Positions 35,201 through 46,504 of a stretch of 64,000 bases of DNA are shown here, in pieces. The stretch's first letter is position 1. Every line of letters begins with the position of its first letter. The stretch spans positions 16,572,001 to 16,636,000 of the forward strand of contig OX467086.1 in NCBI GenBank assembly GCA_950106755.1. The letters run 5' to 3'. The translations under genes and the position numbers were made by a program. The notes below the pieces were generated by a model, which had not been told where the DNA came from, did no database searches, and saw nothing but the letters and a program-made list of their open reading frames with translations. The stretch is from Climacium dendroides (Eukaryota > Streptophyta > Bryopsida > Hypnales > Climaciaceae).

Positions 35201-37915
35201 AAATGGCTTTGAAATGTTATAAAAAAGCAAGAAATGTTGCAATAAGCACATCTAAAGTTGAAGATGCTAAGATACTAAAATGCTTCTTAGTCACTTATAA
35301 CTTTTTGGATTGATATGAAATTTTTTAAAATAAAAAATAAAAACTAAACTAGTATGTGCAACTTTCCTATTTTTTTAAATATTAAAAACAAACATTGTAT
35401 GAAGAAGAAACAAGCCACCAAAGTTCATTGAAATCAAAAAATGTCCTAGTTTTGAACTTTGAATTGCTCCCAAACATTCAAAATAATTTGGATTGATATG
35501 AAAATTTTACCACAATAACTAGAATTTAAGGGGAACATAATCCAATAAATTTTATTGAAAGTGAACATTGTATGGGGGAGATACAAGCCCGCAAAGTTGC
35601 ATCCGTCAAAATGTAGTTTGGCGAATTCAAATTGAATGTATGAACTTCGAATGGCTTCTAAAAAATTAGTACATGTTGGGTTGATCTAAAAATTTTACTA
35701 TACAAACTAGAAGAGGGAGTGCAAATTTTCCAACAAGTTCAATTGAATTTAAACATTGGGTGCACAAATTACATCACTTTGAATTGAACTTCTAGACTAT
35801 CCAAAGAGACTTTTGGTCCCTTGGGGCATTTAGGGGTTAAGGTAATTGACCTTTTTTCGACTGGCTACCTATTTTTGCTAGTTAGACTACCATGTTTCCA
35901 ATCAATTGTGATTTAGGTGACAACTCATGTAAATAGCTCAAAGCAAGAGCACCACAAATGTTTGGGTGGTATACATTGAAAGCATACAATGATCACAAGA
36001 TGTACATTGGAAGCCACAATTGAAGCATTGTTGATTTTGTAATCAATCTATGGTTGAAAATACTGGGTGGCCTAAATGACAAGAATAGATTGAATGGAAT
36101 CTTGACAAAAAAAATTTGTGGTAATTTTATTTTTGAATAAAAAATCATTAAAAAAAAATGAAATCCTTCTAATATCTATTTTCCTAAATGGAAAATTTTT
36201 CCCTTCACCATACACATATTGCAAATATGCTAAATTGCTTAAGTGATTGTAAAATGGTTGGCTACCTTAGGTATAAAGAATCATAGTGTACCATGGGCTT
36301 GCAATTCACTTTTCCTACAAGTTATTGAGCAAAGCATTTGTAAGGACATAAATAAAGATTTGTATTAGATAACTAATGAGCCATGCTAGTGGCAAATAGA
36401 TTATCATACATAACCAGTTCTACATTTTTCAATCATAATCGTTGATCTTCATGATCCAAGAGTGTAGGAAGGAAGTTGAAAGGAAATAAGGTTATGAATT
36501 GCAACTTGTAAAGGCAATAGTGATGGGTTGCAAATGGGACGGTGCCACATTAGCAATAAAAAGTCAATAACTGATTATGAAATGATTATGTAAACCTTAA
36601 TGGAATGGCTAAGGTAGGAAAACTTAATTCTAATAGTGTCCCTACAATTTTGGACAATAAGTTCATTATCATTATGAGAATATACACCACCTAGACATCA
36701 ATTATAACTGATATTAGGTGTATCAAAAAAATTGTAAACTATTGTGGCTTTTGCATGTACACTATTCAAATTATACAAATATTGGTGCATTGGAATCTTC
36801 CTTCAATTGTTGACACAAATCAATAAATTAAGGTCAATAATTAATGAACATCTCCACCAATAGACATGGAAATGCATGCAATAAAGAGAATTTAGTGTAT
36901 CCTTGTTGTTTGCAAGCCCCCCCTCTTAATTGGACCTCTACTAGAAGACATTAGAAATTGAAATAAAAAGTCAAAAAACTGGGATTCCAATGCACAAAGT
37001 AGGGAGACCAAGGTCATGTGGGTGATGAGGCACAAAACAAGCCTATAGAGATAGTAATTTTAGATAGTTATCTATTCTCTATAGAAAGAGGTAAGCTCCA
37101 AAACTACAAACTCTTTTGAAATTTTTCCATGAACTTTGAGTGGTCTCTTGCAATAATGGGATGCGGATCAAATGTGAAGGCTCCTACAACTTGGAGTGTG
37201 GTGAGCAAAAGTTGAAGAGTCCAATTGCCAAAAACCTTGTATTGCATTCCCAATAGGATTCTCCCCGAGGCCTAGCTATACCAAACCATTCCAAGACAAT
37301 ATTCTCCGCCTAGTGAACTATGCCCAATGCAATGTGTTAGCTCCTATCCTACCATATATTGCACAAATTTTGCAATGAGAAATGAAAATTTGTGGATGAA
37401 ATTTGAATACTATTGGATGGAGATGAGTGATTTTCACATCAAAATTCTACATTTCAATTACCTTAGCATTTTCTGAATTCTACTAATAGTTAGTAAACTT
37501 ATTTTGTATTTGGTACAACCACCCATAGTTGCCCACTTAAGTGATTCTATGCATATTTTGAAGCAATGCCAGACAATGTAAATTTTTTGTCATATAAGAA
37601 GATTGAAATCATGGGGATTGCAATTTCTTTATGGTAATATTATGCCTTTAATTGAAATTACTATGAGTTTTAGAAGCCAAAAGTTGGTCTCAACCCACAC
37701 CTGATGTATAGAGTCTTCTAATTCTGTTCATTCCAAAACTAATTTTTTGCTCACTACTTCCTACTTTTTTTTATCACTACTTTGGGGCATATGTCATGAC
37801 CTTATTAGTCCCAAGAAAAAGAAAAAGAAAAAAACATTCCAAGTTTTGGTTAGAAATAGTTGCATCCTACAAATTGGGTATGGATCCTTGGTTGGGAGTG
37901 GGTGGCTCTACCATA
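32251..37915. mobile_element. 5.7-kb noncoding element with long degenerate inverted ends
   Basis: The left end (TATGGTAGAACCACCCATTC, then GGATCCATACCCAAGTTG) is matched in reverse complement at the right end (CCAATTTGTAGGA equivalent, ending GGTGGCTCTACCATA at 37915). Similarity continues inward in patches. 32860-33060 contains GGTATGGGTTGAGATTAACTTTTGGCTTCTA, GTAAAATGGCTTAAGTGG and GACTATGGGTGGTTCTA. These match 37500-37720 in inverted orientation (TTAGAAGCCAAAAGTTGGTC, CCACTTAAGTG, AACCACCCATAGT). The interior is AT-rich with no ORF above ~60 codons. It looks like a non-autonomous, MULE- or foldback-like element. No target duplication is obvious. Confidence 0.75.
34840..36140. repeat. Dispersed repeat, copy 1 (inverted relative to 55.3-56.6 kb)
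   Basis: 35974-36013 is a perfect 40-base reverse-complement match to 56401-56440. Weaker inverted similarity extends both ways: GGAGGTGAAATTTGATTT near 35078, TTTGGCCACATAGATTGC near 35003, and CCATTTAGTTTC-type and ACAAGCC(A/C)(C/G)CAAAGTT blocks near 35410 and 35590. It lies inside the 32251-37915 element. Confidence 0.85.
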
Positions 37916-37999
37916 ACTTGTATCCTGCTCTGTAGAATCTTATCCATTGAAACTAAATACTAAGATAAGATAGGAGGTTATAAAAGAACACAAGCTCTA

Positions 38000-38310
38000 A
38001 AATTACCCACCTCCTCAAATGTGCACTATTTGTATATTTTTCTTTTTTTAGCCTTCAATAATGTACAAACAGTATACATTTTAGGAGGTGGACGATTCTA
38101 GAGCCCTGTGCCATTTCAACTTCAAAACTTTGTAACTAATTCCACAAAGCTCCAAAAAATATGAAACGACTTGGCTTAGATACCAGTTCCACTCATCTTT
38201 CAAGTAAAATTTACTGAAAAAATATTTCAAGAAGCTTCACCTCCCCAAAGTTCAGTTTCAGCTGTTTTGTAGGCGATACATAGATCTCCTACCTTAGCCA
38301 TTACGCTCAA
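38000..38310. repeat. Repeat shared with 50385-50675
   Basis: Shares blocks with 50385-50675 in the same orientation: TTTCAACTTCAAAA, ATAACTAATTTCA-like, CTCCAAAAAATATGAAA, CCAATTCCACT-like and AATATTTCAAGAAG. Both begin with an AGGAGGTGGAC/TGTACACT palindrome-like region. It probably marks a solo end of the inverted-repeat family described at 50338-53900. Confidence 0.75.
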
Positions 38311-40458
38311 TAATAGAAACTGACTGAGCAATCATTTAGGCCGAAGGAAGGTAATGGAATGTACCTCGCCGCTGTGGCTTACTAAATACGACTTGTTACA
38401 TCCATTGCTGTGATATAAAGCAAGTGCTACTTATGGATGCTTTGAAGATAACTTATTCATACTGAAAGGTTTTGTCAGACTAGGCCAGTTGCATGTTAGT
38501 TACTGATGCATAGTTTAATTCATTTGAAGTTAAACTATGGGCCCAGTGCTTTGACTAAATTTATGTGCAATGCATCAAGACTAGTATCCAAAATCCATAC
38601 TGTTCCACGGAACACTCACGTCCGAAAATCGACCTTGCAACTGAAAGTCACAGACTTGTCATCCGGGTTTCCATAAAGTCAGTTATAAATACCGTAGAAT
38701 GCAAAACTCGGATTTCCGCAGACTGCAAAAACAAAATCTTTCGTCTCGTGCTGTTTTGCAGGCCAAGAGCAAGCCTGCAAAACTGACCTCCGTCTGCAGG
38801 CCGATCCGACAAGCAAGTCATCCATTTTGCAAGCCTGGTGGGGCAGATTTGCAAGCCCGCTTGAACAAGTCATCCATTTTACAAGATGGGTAGGGATGCT
38901 GTAAAGTTGTTTGGCACCAGCAATGAAATTCTATCAGCATTAGAGGAAAACTTTGCAGATTTGGCCCCTGAGATGAGTGAGATTCATTCAGTTCCCAAGT
39001 ACTTGAAGGTATTTGTCTTTGAAGATCAAGGCTGGTCTTAGAAGATACTGGTTATTCAGGAAGGAACTGAGGTATTAGAATATATTGATACATAGTACTC
39101 CGTATAATTCTTTTGTAGATCGGGGTATTCAGATGGCAGTGGTGATGATTCTAAATGTGGGCAAAACACGGAAATTCCATGGAAAAGTACATTAAAAAAA
39201 AAGCTGAAGTGCATAGAAAAAATGATTGTAAATTGTGAAAGGACAAACGAAGAAGGTAAAACGACATCGTTAGGTTAAAAGTCATCGATCACATTTAGAA
39301 CGTGCTAGTCGTGCACAAACATCATTTTGAAAACCGGAAAAAGTGTCGACTTTGTTTTAGGAAGGGTGTTATTTTAGGCAATTTTTCGCTTAAAACACAT
39401 GAAAGAACTTAAAGGAATAAAATAATGTGCATGGACTTCATTAATGCTCATGTGTCCCTGTTCGTCCCCTCCTCCCAAAAGAACCAAGTGAAATTTTTAC
39501 AACAATAAGTAAAATTCACACTTTTTGCCCCTCCTACCTAATGGCCATCAAGCTCTTTGGGCTTCCCCCAGGCAAGGCTTTGACGAAGCATTTCTGAAGG
39601 TGGAGAGTGTAAATGCGAGTCCAGAACACGCTTAGAGTTGCAGTTATACACCCAACCGTCAGAATGGATTCTGATACTACTGAGAGGAAATTAAAAGTGC
39701 ACCAAGTTCGAGGCTAACGTGAAGCTTTGCGTCGCACACATTTTTTTGTGACAGTAAAGAGGAAATGGCAATAATGTTGGCGAAGATTGCTTCATCATCT
39801 TCCTGCTCCTGTTCGCTCCTGTCAGAGCGATGGCCTAGATTGCTTCCAAACCACTTATTAATTCAGTTTTCCTGTAGCCCAAATCAGTCATTTATAAAGC
39901 TGAACTCAACTGGCTTGATTGCTCATTCAACAGGTGATTATTGCCTTCAATCTCACACTTTTGGCTTTGAATTCGTCCGGTAAATTCCAAGTCCATAACG
40001 GTGGTTAACTCACATCTTTGTGCACATTGTGTGCAAGTTGATTCGTGGCTTTCAATACCTGAACATACATACACGTACAGTATATTAGATAGTTGCTCAA
40101 ACACTAGCTTTTGTTTCAAACAACCGAGGAAGCCGAAACAGCATCCTGAGGTCGTTTTATTGATGTTTTTTCTTATCTTATTTCAGCAGGGCATTTGCAC
40201 TTGTAGTCCTTCAATCCTTTCATCATTGAATGAACTAGATAATGCTCAAGATCGTAATCCGACAAAATGTCAAGACTCTGAGAACTTCTAAAATTTTGCA
40301 CTTTTCGGATGAGCCAAAGGCTTTGGAATGAGGTCATTAATCCACTTTTTGAGACACAACAAACATGTCACTATGAAATGGCATCAACAACACTAGCTTC
40401 TGCTGTGCACTGATCAAGTGGAGTGATGATTGTTGAGATGCAGTAATAATTGGGAAAC
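38310..40458. other. Intergenic and promoter region upstream of the lyase gene
   Basis: 38760-38890 has short direct repeats (ACAAGTCATCCATTTTACAAG and a near copy 50 bases earlier). 38886-39008 is open from an ATG (KLFGTSNEILSALEENFA ... SVPKYLK) and ends at a possible donor (GTATTTG); it looks exon-like but matches nothing I know. 39765-39933 is a short ATG ORF with a Ser/Leu-rich N-terminus that does not splice in frame to the lyase. Confidence 0.35.
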
Positions 40459-43400
40459 ATGATGCACGAGTTGAAGGATACCCTTGCTCAAAGTGTCAAC
40501 AAGACTAGTGGCATCGATGGCACTGATGTTCTCCTCGATGAGCAATCGAACTACGTACTAGTGCTTCAGTTTCCTCTCAAATTTTGAATGCTTGAATGTG
40601 AAAGTGCATATCATTTTTTTAGCTGTTGTAATAACTCACTCTTCTCCACTTGCAGGTGGTGTTGGATAATGGTATTGTGCAAGTGACGCTGACCAAGCCT
40701 GGGGGCATTGTGACTGGCGTCAAATACGGCGGAATAGCAAATCTTCTCGAATACAATAACAAGGAAACCAACAGAGGGTGATGTTTCACTTCCCGTCAAT
40801 CATTCACAAACAGTTGGGTGCAGGTAGTCCTTGATGTTTTGATGCTCCATCACACGTATCTAGTGTTGTCCCATCTGTGGTTCATCTCAAGCACATGGCA
40901 ACGTTAACACGGTTGATTGCAGATACTGGGATATGAACTGGAGCCAAAATGGTGGAAAAGATAATTTTTACGTGTAAGTTGACTCTAAATTTTCATCGAG
41001 AATACAAGCAGACTCTGAGTTGAAACAACATTCGAAACAGCACTGGGATCGTGTTGAATGTTTGTTTCTCCCTTTACGGGTTGAAACAATATCCTCGTGT
41101 GGTTAGGCATGTTGTCTTAACCTCTGAAAAACCAAAGATGCACGGTTAAAAAATGGTTAATTTGATTGAATATATTGTACAAAATGTAATGGAGATGGTG
41201 TCAAGTTTCATATCATAAGAATCAGTTCGGAACATCGCATGCCTTGGTCAAAAATAAAATAAATAGTGGACAAGAGAGAGATCCCATACAAGCTACTTAA
41301 AAGCGCTAATAAAAACATGAGGAACTTGATAGGTTGAACTTTCAATGCTGTCTGGGATATCGATAGTTTGAAGTGAAAATGTCGAAGAGCTGAGTTTGAA
41401 GATACTTCGAAACCCACCAGTGCTCCCCAATTCGGATGCGTAAGAGTTTCAGTTTCTTCCGATTGTTCGCAGCATTTCCGGAACCATCTTCAACGTGGTA
41501 TACAAGGACGCAAACAGAGTGGAGGTTTCCTTTCTGCGACCGTATGATCCAATCTCTGCCTCAGGCGTGCCTCTCAACATTGATAAACGGTGAGCACCCC
41601 AAACCAGGATCTCATAACCACAGTTGTAAGTCAGGATTGTTGCAATATGATCCGCCAGGTCGCTTGAGAATTGGGTGAGGTTTGATTGTTGCGTGAGCTG
41701 CACTTCAGATTTGCACTCCTACGAGGGAGCTCAGGGTTCTACTCGTATGGCATTTACGAGCGGCCCAGTGGCTGGCCTGCCTTCAACCTCAACCAAACGC
41801 GCATCACGTTCAAGCTCAGCAATGACAAGTAAGGTTACACTTCCATAGTCCCATGTATTGATTGTCAGTCGCAATTGCCATATTGTACTAAATCCCACAA
41901 AGATTCCATTACATGGCCATAGCCGACGACCGACAAAGGGTGATGCCGAGCGCGGAGGATTTGATGCCGAACAGGAGTGAGCAGCTGGCATACCCTGAAG
42001 CTCATCTCCTGACGAATCCCATCGAACCTGCCCTTGTAGGCGAGGTATGTACGTTTCCTGTGCAAAATGACGCAGAAAATTTAACACAACATTAACATGA
42101 AATTTATAATGACATCTGTAATATCCTGCACACATGCCGCACTTGGAGCACACGCGTTATACGTTAAAAACATGTCATAATTATTGATTTGCGACCCAAG
42201 GCAGTCAGATTAAGAAGTTCAGAGTATATTCCTCACCATTGTTTCAAGCTTATTTCAAGCTTGCTACATCCATGAAGTATTTGATCGATTGAGTGGGAGC
42301 CTGCAGGTGGACGACAAGTATCAGTACTCCATGGAAAACAAAGAACTCAAAGTGCACGGATGGGTGAGCAATACCAACCCGGTGGTTGGATTCTGGATCA
42401 TCACACCCAGTGCCGAGTTTCGCAACGGCGGTCCCATGAAGCAGAATTTGACATCCCATGTTGGCCCTACTTGTCTAGCTGTGAGTCCTGAACTCTTAGT
42501 TTCTTTGCTCCATTCGATCTAACTTCGACGTGGCTCCTAGTCATTCAGATTCCAAGATTTATTGGGATGATTGTGAGTGCAGATGTTTCATAGTGCACAT
42601 TATGCTGGGATCGATCTCTGTCCTAGCTTTGGAGAAGGAGAGACTTGGAAAAAGGTTTTCGGCCCAGTCTTCATTTACCTCAACTCCACACCGGAGGCTA
42701 CTCCTGCCTCTTCTCTTTGGCAGGATGCTCAGGCCCAAGTAACGGCGGAGACAGCAGCTTGGCCCTATTCCTGGCCAGCTTCGGCTGACTTCTCCAAAGC
42801 AGCGGAACGTGGCTCTCTTTTTGGCCGACTTCTTGTTTCGGATCCGTATGAACACCTTACTTTTGCTTAAACTCATTATCTGTACCCAGATTCACAAATT
42901 CACACTATCGATGCTTTAGAGAATTTGAACTTACGGATTGGAAACGCAGGTTCCAGCCACCGTACACTTGGGGAGGCAAGAACGCATTCTTAGGGTTGGC
43001 CACACCAGGCGAGACAGGTTCGTGGCAAACCGAGAGCAAGGTAAGGACGTAGCGAACCTCATCTCCTTTCCAGACACAAAGATACTAAAATCCCACCCCA
43101 GTCCTCTTGTTTGATTAGTAACGATGATGGTAATGAGTGATGGAAACAGGGCTACCAGTTCTGGACCCAAGCAGATGCTAATGGACACTTCTGCATACGA
43201 AATGTTCGAGGCGGCGTCTATGACCTCTATGGATGGATTCCTGGTGTTGTGGGAGACTACAAATTCGACAATGGTCCCATTCAAGTTCAACCAAGTTAGT
43301 TATTCTGATGCAGCATTTCCAGCAAAGAATTGTAGGATATGTGATATCGTCTACAAAATGATGGCAGGTTCAGCAACATGGTGTATTCGACAAGAAGTGA

Positions 43401-44969
43401 ATTCAATTGAAAGTGCATACGTTGCATGTGTTGCCATTTGTTGCAGGTGGGGTGATAGAAATGGGGGACATAACTTACAGGAGTCCTCGAAACGGGCCTA
43501 CGGTTTGGGAAATTGGTATCCCTGACCGCACAGCAACAGGGTTTTTCGTGCCGGATCCGAATCCCAAATACGTCAACCCTCTCTACGTTAACAGCAACCA
43601 AAAGTAAGTTCCATAATATTCCATAAAAGAAGCTCCAGTACATCGATCCTTGCAACTTTGATCCATCAAAAAGATGATAGAATCATAATATTCGCCTGGA
43701 TAAGAGCCTGGAATAATAAACCCTAAATGGACACTCGGGTGGGCAATACAGGTGGCGCCAGTATGGCTTGTGGGACCGGTATACAGATCTCTATCCTAGA
43801 AAGGATTTGGTCTACACGGTTGGCCAAAGTGACTGGCGAACAGATTGGTTTTATGCTCATCTCAACAGGTCAGACAATTCTCTCGATCGACGGACCTTGT
43901 TTACATTTACATATTTTAAACCCTCTTGAATTCGACTTTCCTAAAAGGTTGACTCAGATTGCACCTATCTCAGTGATTGAGGTATCTGCCTGCAACAAAG
44001 TTCACAGTACAATTATCTTCGGCACCTGCACCTAATTCAGACATTGTAAACATTCCTATTGTTTAATTGTCGTAGTGTCCATTTGAGGAACATGTTGAAT
44101 CAGGGCAGTTACCTTATTCAAGCGAAAACTCGTAAAGCTATCCTGTCAGTTGAGTGCATCCAATTCGTACCTGATGGCAGGCTTATGCCCGACGGTTCAT
44201 ACGCAGCCACAACCTGGGAGATTCAATTTAAACTCAAAGCAGTGCGCTCCAGCAGCCCTTATAAGCTTCGAATTGCAACGGCGTCCGCAAATGGAGCCGC
44301 CATCCAGGTAACCCACAACTGCATAACTTCGAAACTTGTGCCATCAGAAAACATATGTGACGTAAATATCAGACAATCAAACTAAAGCATATGTTGAAGA
44401 GGTTACTAACACCATTAGGGACCTGATCCCGTCTCCTATATTGGTCCCTGTTACCAACAGTCTCTCATCTGCTCATACACTCAGATGGTGCACGCATGAC
44501 TTTGCTAAATGTCCACTTTGCTTCAGATCTTCGACTGGAAATGGAATTGTCTACTATTGTTTCAATAGTGGTCTGAAAACCTCCCACTTTTTTAGAGAGA
44601 TTCATCCATGATGATAATTTTCTTTCAAACAAATCTGGCCCTTAAACCCAAAGTAATCTCTCTACAGTTCTACATATTGTTAAAAGGGCTTAAAGTGACG
44701 CAACTAGTATCCTTATGCAGCTGTTCGTGAACAAATTCGACGCTACAAAACCGGTGTTCGACACGATGCAGTACGGGAGGGACAACGCAGTGGCCCGTCA
44801 TGGCATCCATGGACTGTACAAGCTCTGGACAATTGATGTGGATGCAAACCTTCTGCAAGTGGGTCAGAACAGCTTCTTCCTCACCCAGCGCAAAGCCACA
44901 GGGCCTTTCACTGCAGTCTTGTACGATTATCTGCGTCTGGAAGCGCCTGGGAGCTCCTCTCAGCTTTGA
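40459..44969 (+). CDS. Rhamnogalacturonan endolyase (polysaccharide lyase family 4)
   Basis: Cleaves the rhamnogalacturonan-I backbone of pectin by beta-elimination, loosening cell walls. Fourteen exons: 40459-40554, 40656-40777, 40923-40973, 41473-41589, 41709-41828, 41903-42044, 42307-42480, 42583-42845, 42950-43040, 43150-43294, 43447-43603, 43752-43868, 44181-44307 and 44721-44969. All join in phase at GT-AG sites and sum to 1,971 bases, 656 residues, normal for plant enzymes. Family landmarks in order: VVLDNGIVQVTL, KPGGIVTGV, NKETNRGYWDMNW, LRGSSGFYSYGIYERP, KFHYMAIADDRQRVMP, QNLTSHVGPTCL, HSAHYAGIDLCP, KKVFGPVF, WEIGIPDRTATGFFVP, WRQYGLWDRYTDLYP, TTWEIQFKL, RDNAVARHGIHGLY and FTAVLYDYLRLEAP. 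The Lys before FALLRGSSG and His in FHYMA are the likely catalytic pair by analogy with fungal PL4. The ATG follows an in-frame TAA (40447), and no signal peptide is visible, so secretion is unproven. There is no disabling mutation. Confidence 0.95.
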
Positions 44970-46500
44970 CAGCTCTTGAGGCCTCTAATCACCAAGTCTG
45001 AGCTCCTAATTGGTTTTCGAGTTACTGAAATCCATCCCAATTGTCAGAAACGATGTAGAATGCAAGTGATCCTCCCTAAATGAATGTGGATACTGACACC
45101 GTTAAACGGATCCTCTCTTAAAAGGCCTCTCTCTGAGGAAAACTCAAAACCGTTATGGACCTGATCCCATATTGACCCTTGATACCAAAATCTTCCATCT
45201 TTCATACACTTGGTTGGATTCATTAGCATGAAATGTAAGCAAGACTTGGCTAAATGGTCATAGCACCTCATCTTTGTATGAAAATAAGTTGTCTACGAAG
45301 ATACCGGTAGTATCACGTAAAATGGTCTGGAGCCCATGTACCCAAGGACGCTCCGGCAGGCTCTATATCTCCCAAAGATCAATGGTAAATAAGTTAAAAA
45401 TGCTTACAATGACGCAATAGTATCTTCTACAGTGTGGCTCGCATCAGTCCTTGACGTGGTTCAGAAGTGGTCCTTTTACTTTAGTAGAACATGGTATCTG
45501 ACATGTACAGAGACACTATGTCAAAATATTTGGAAGTTTTCCTCACGTTCCGCAAGGATTTTTCACGAAAGAATTTTTCAACGAGAGATCGTGAAAAATC
45601 CTTTCGGGGAGTGATCTCATCAACATGATCTTCCCCTCGCTAGTTTTCATTTTAAGTGCTTGGCAGCATAAACTTGGCTACAGGAGCATGCAAGTGAACG
45701 CGAAATCATCAAAGAAATTGCTGCACTAAACAATATGAAGAAAATTTAACATATTGTGCTCAAGGACATCATAATCTTTCAGCATAATTATTAGACACTC
45801 ACAAGCTTAATCAACATACCAGGTTTCGAGTTTTAAAAGTAGACAATGGTACAGAGAGGTTCCATAATATCGGCTCATTACAAGCATGTTCTGCAGCACA
45901 CAGATATCCCTACAATCCATGTTTATCCGTGGAATCGTAACTCAAAAAGCGGGAAGATATGTGATGAATACTACTCCAAGTGCGCACTCGCCATCTTGAC
46001 TTGTATCGATACTAAAGCTGCGTCACAGGAAACCCGTGACAGTTCCATGCACATGGTATTAAATAATTACCAATTCTTCAGGGATAAGAATGATGCAAAA
46101 GGTCTACACATAGACCAAGACCAGAGCTCATATATTTCTTGTTCTAACCGAGCTCAACTGTTCATGGCATATCTATAACAAGGGAATATAATTCACCTTG
46201 ACTTACTAGATCTGCACGAAATGTGGCTCGAAGACTTGACAAAAGGTACACTGTTTTAGTTGAAATCTACAACCTAGTAAGATACAGATTTGTTACAAAG
46301 ACTCTTAAGATAACGGTACAAATGAGTTGCAAGACTCATTTGAAGAAACATACCAGGCTTTTTTAACAAAGATTTGCCTACCTACATTCACCTGATAAGC
46401 CTATATACGAGCACCCACCATGCTACTCCAACATACCCACATCATTGTTAAGAGTATTACTTATCTAGTTGCGATGCTGAAGCTGATTAACAGCGTGGGC
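44970..46500. other. 3' flank of the lyase gene; convergent intergenic region
   Basis: Contains the presumed 3'UTR. 45044-45300 repeats motifs also found in the last lyase intron near 44400-44560 (GGACCTGATCCC, TATTGACCCTTG, TCATACACT, TTGGCTAAATG), so one is a local duplicate of the other. A perfect hairpin lies at 45554-45603. The plus-strand ORF 45846-46178 has no recognisable homology. Confidence 0.55.
45554..45603. repeat. Perfect 15-bp inverted repeat with 20-base loop
   Basis: Arms AAGGATTTTTCACGA (45554-45568) and TCGTGAAAAATCCTT (45589-45603) are exact reverse complements. It lies in the convergent intergenic region between the lyase gene and the minus-strand gene. Confidence 0.9.
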
Positions 46501-46504
46501 TCAG

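Noticed and set aside
39765..39983. ATG ORF with a transit-peptide-like N-terminus upstream of the lyase
   Set aside because: The possible donor at 39934 is in phase 1 and I find no phase-1 acceptor leading in frame to the lyase's first exon; no homology.
42559..43655. Minus-strand ORFs of 105-119 codons
   Set aside because: They run antisense across lyase exons and are frame shadows of that gene.
45846..46178. 110-codon plus-strand ORF
   Set aside because: No recognisable domain and no splice partners; lies in the convergent intergenic region.
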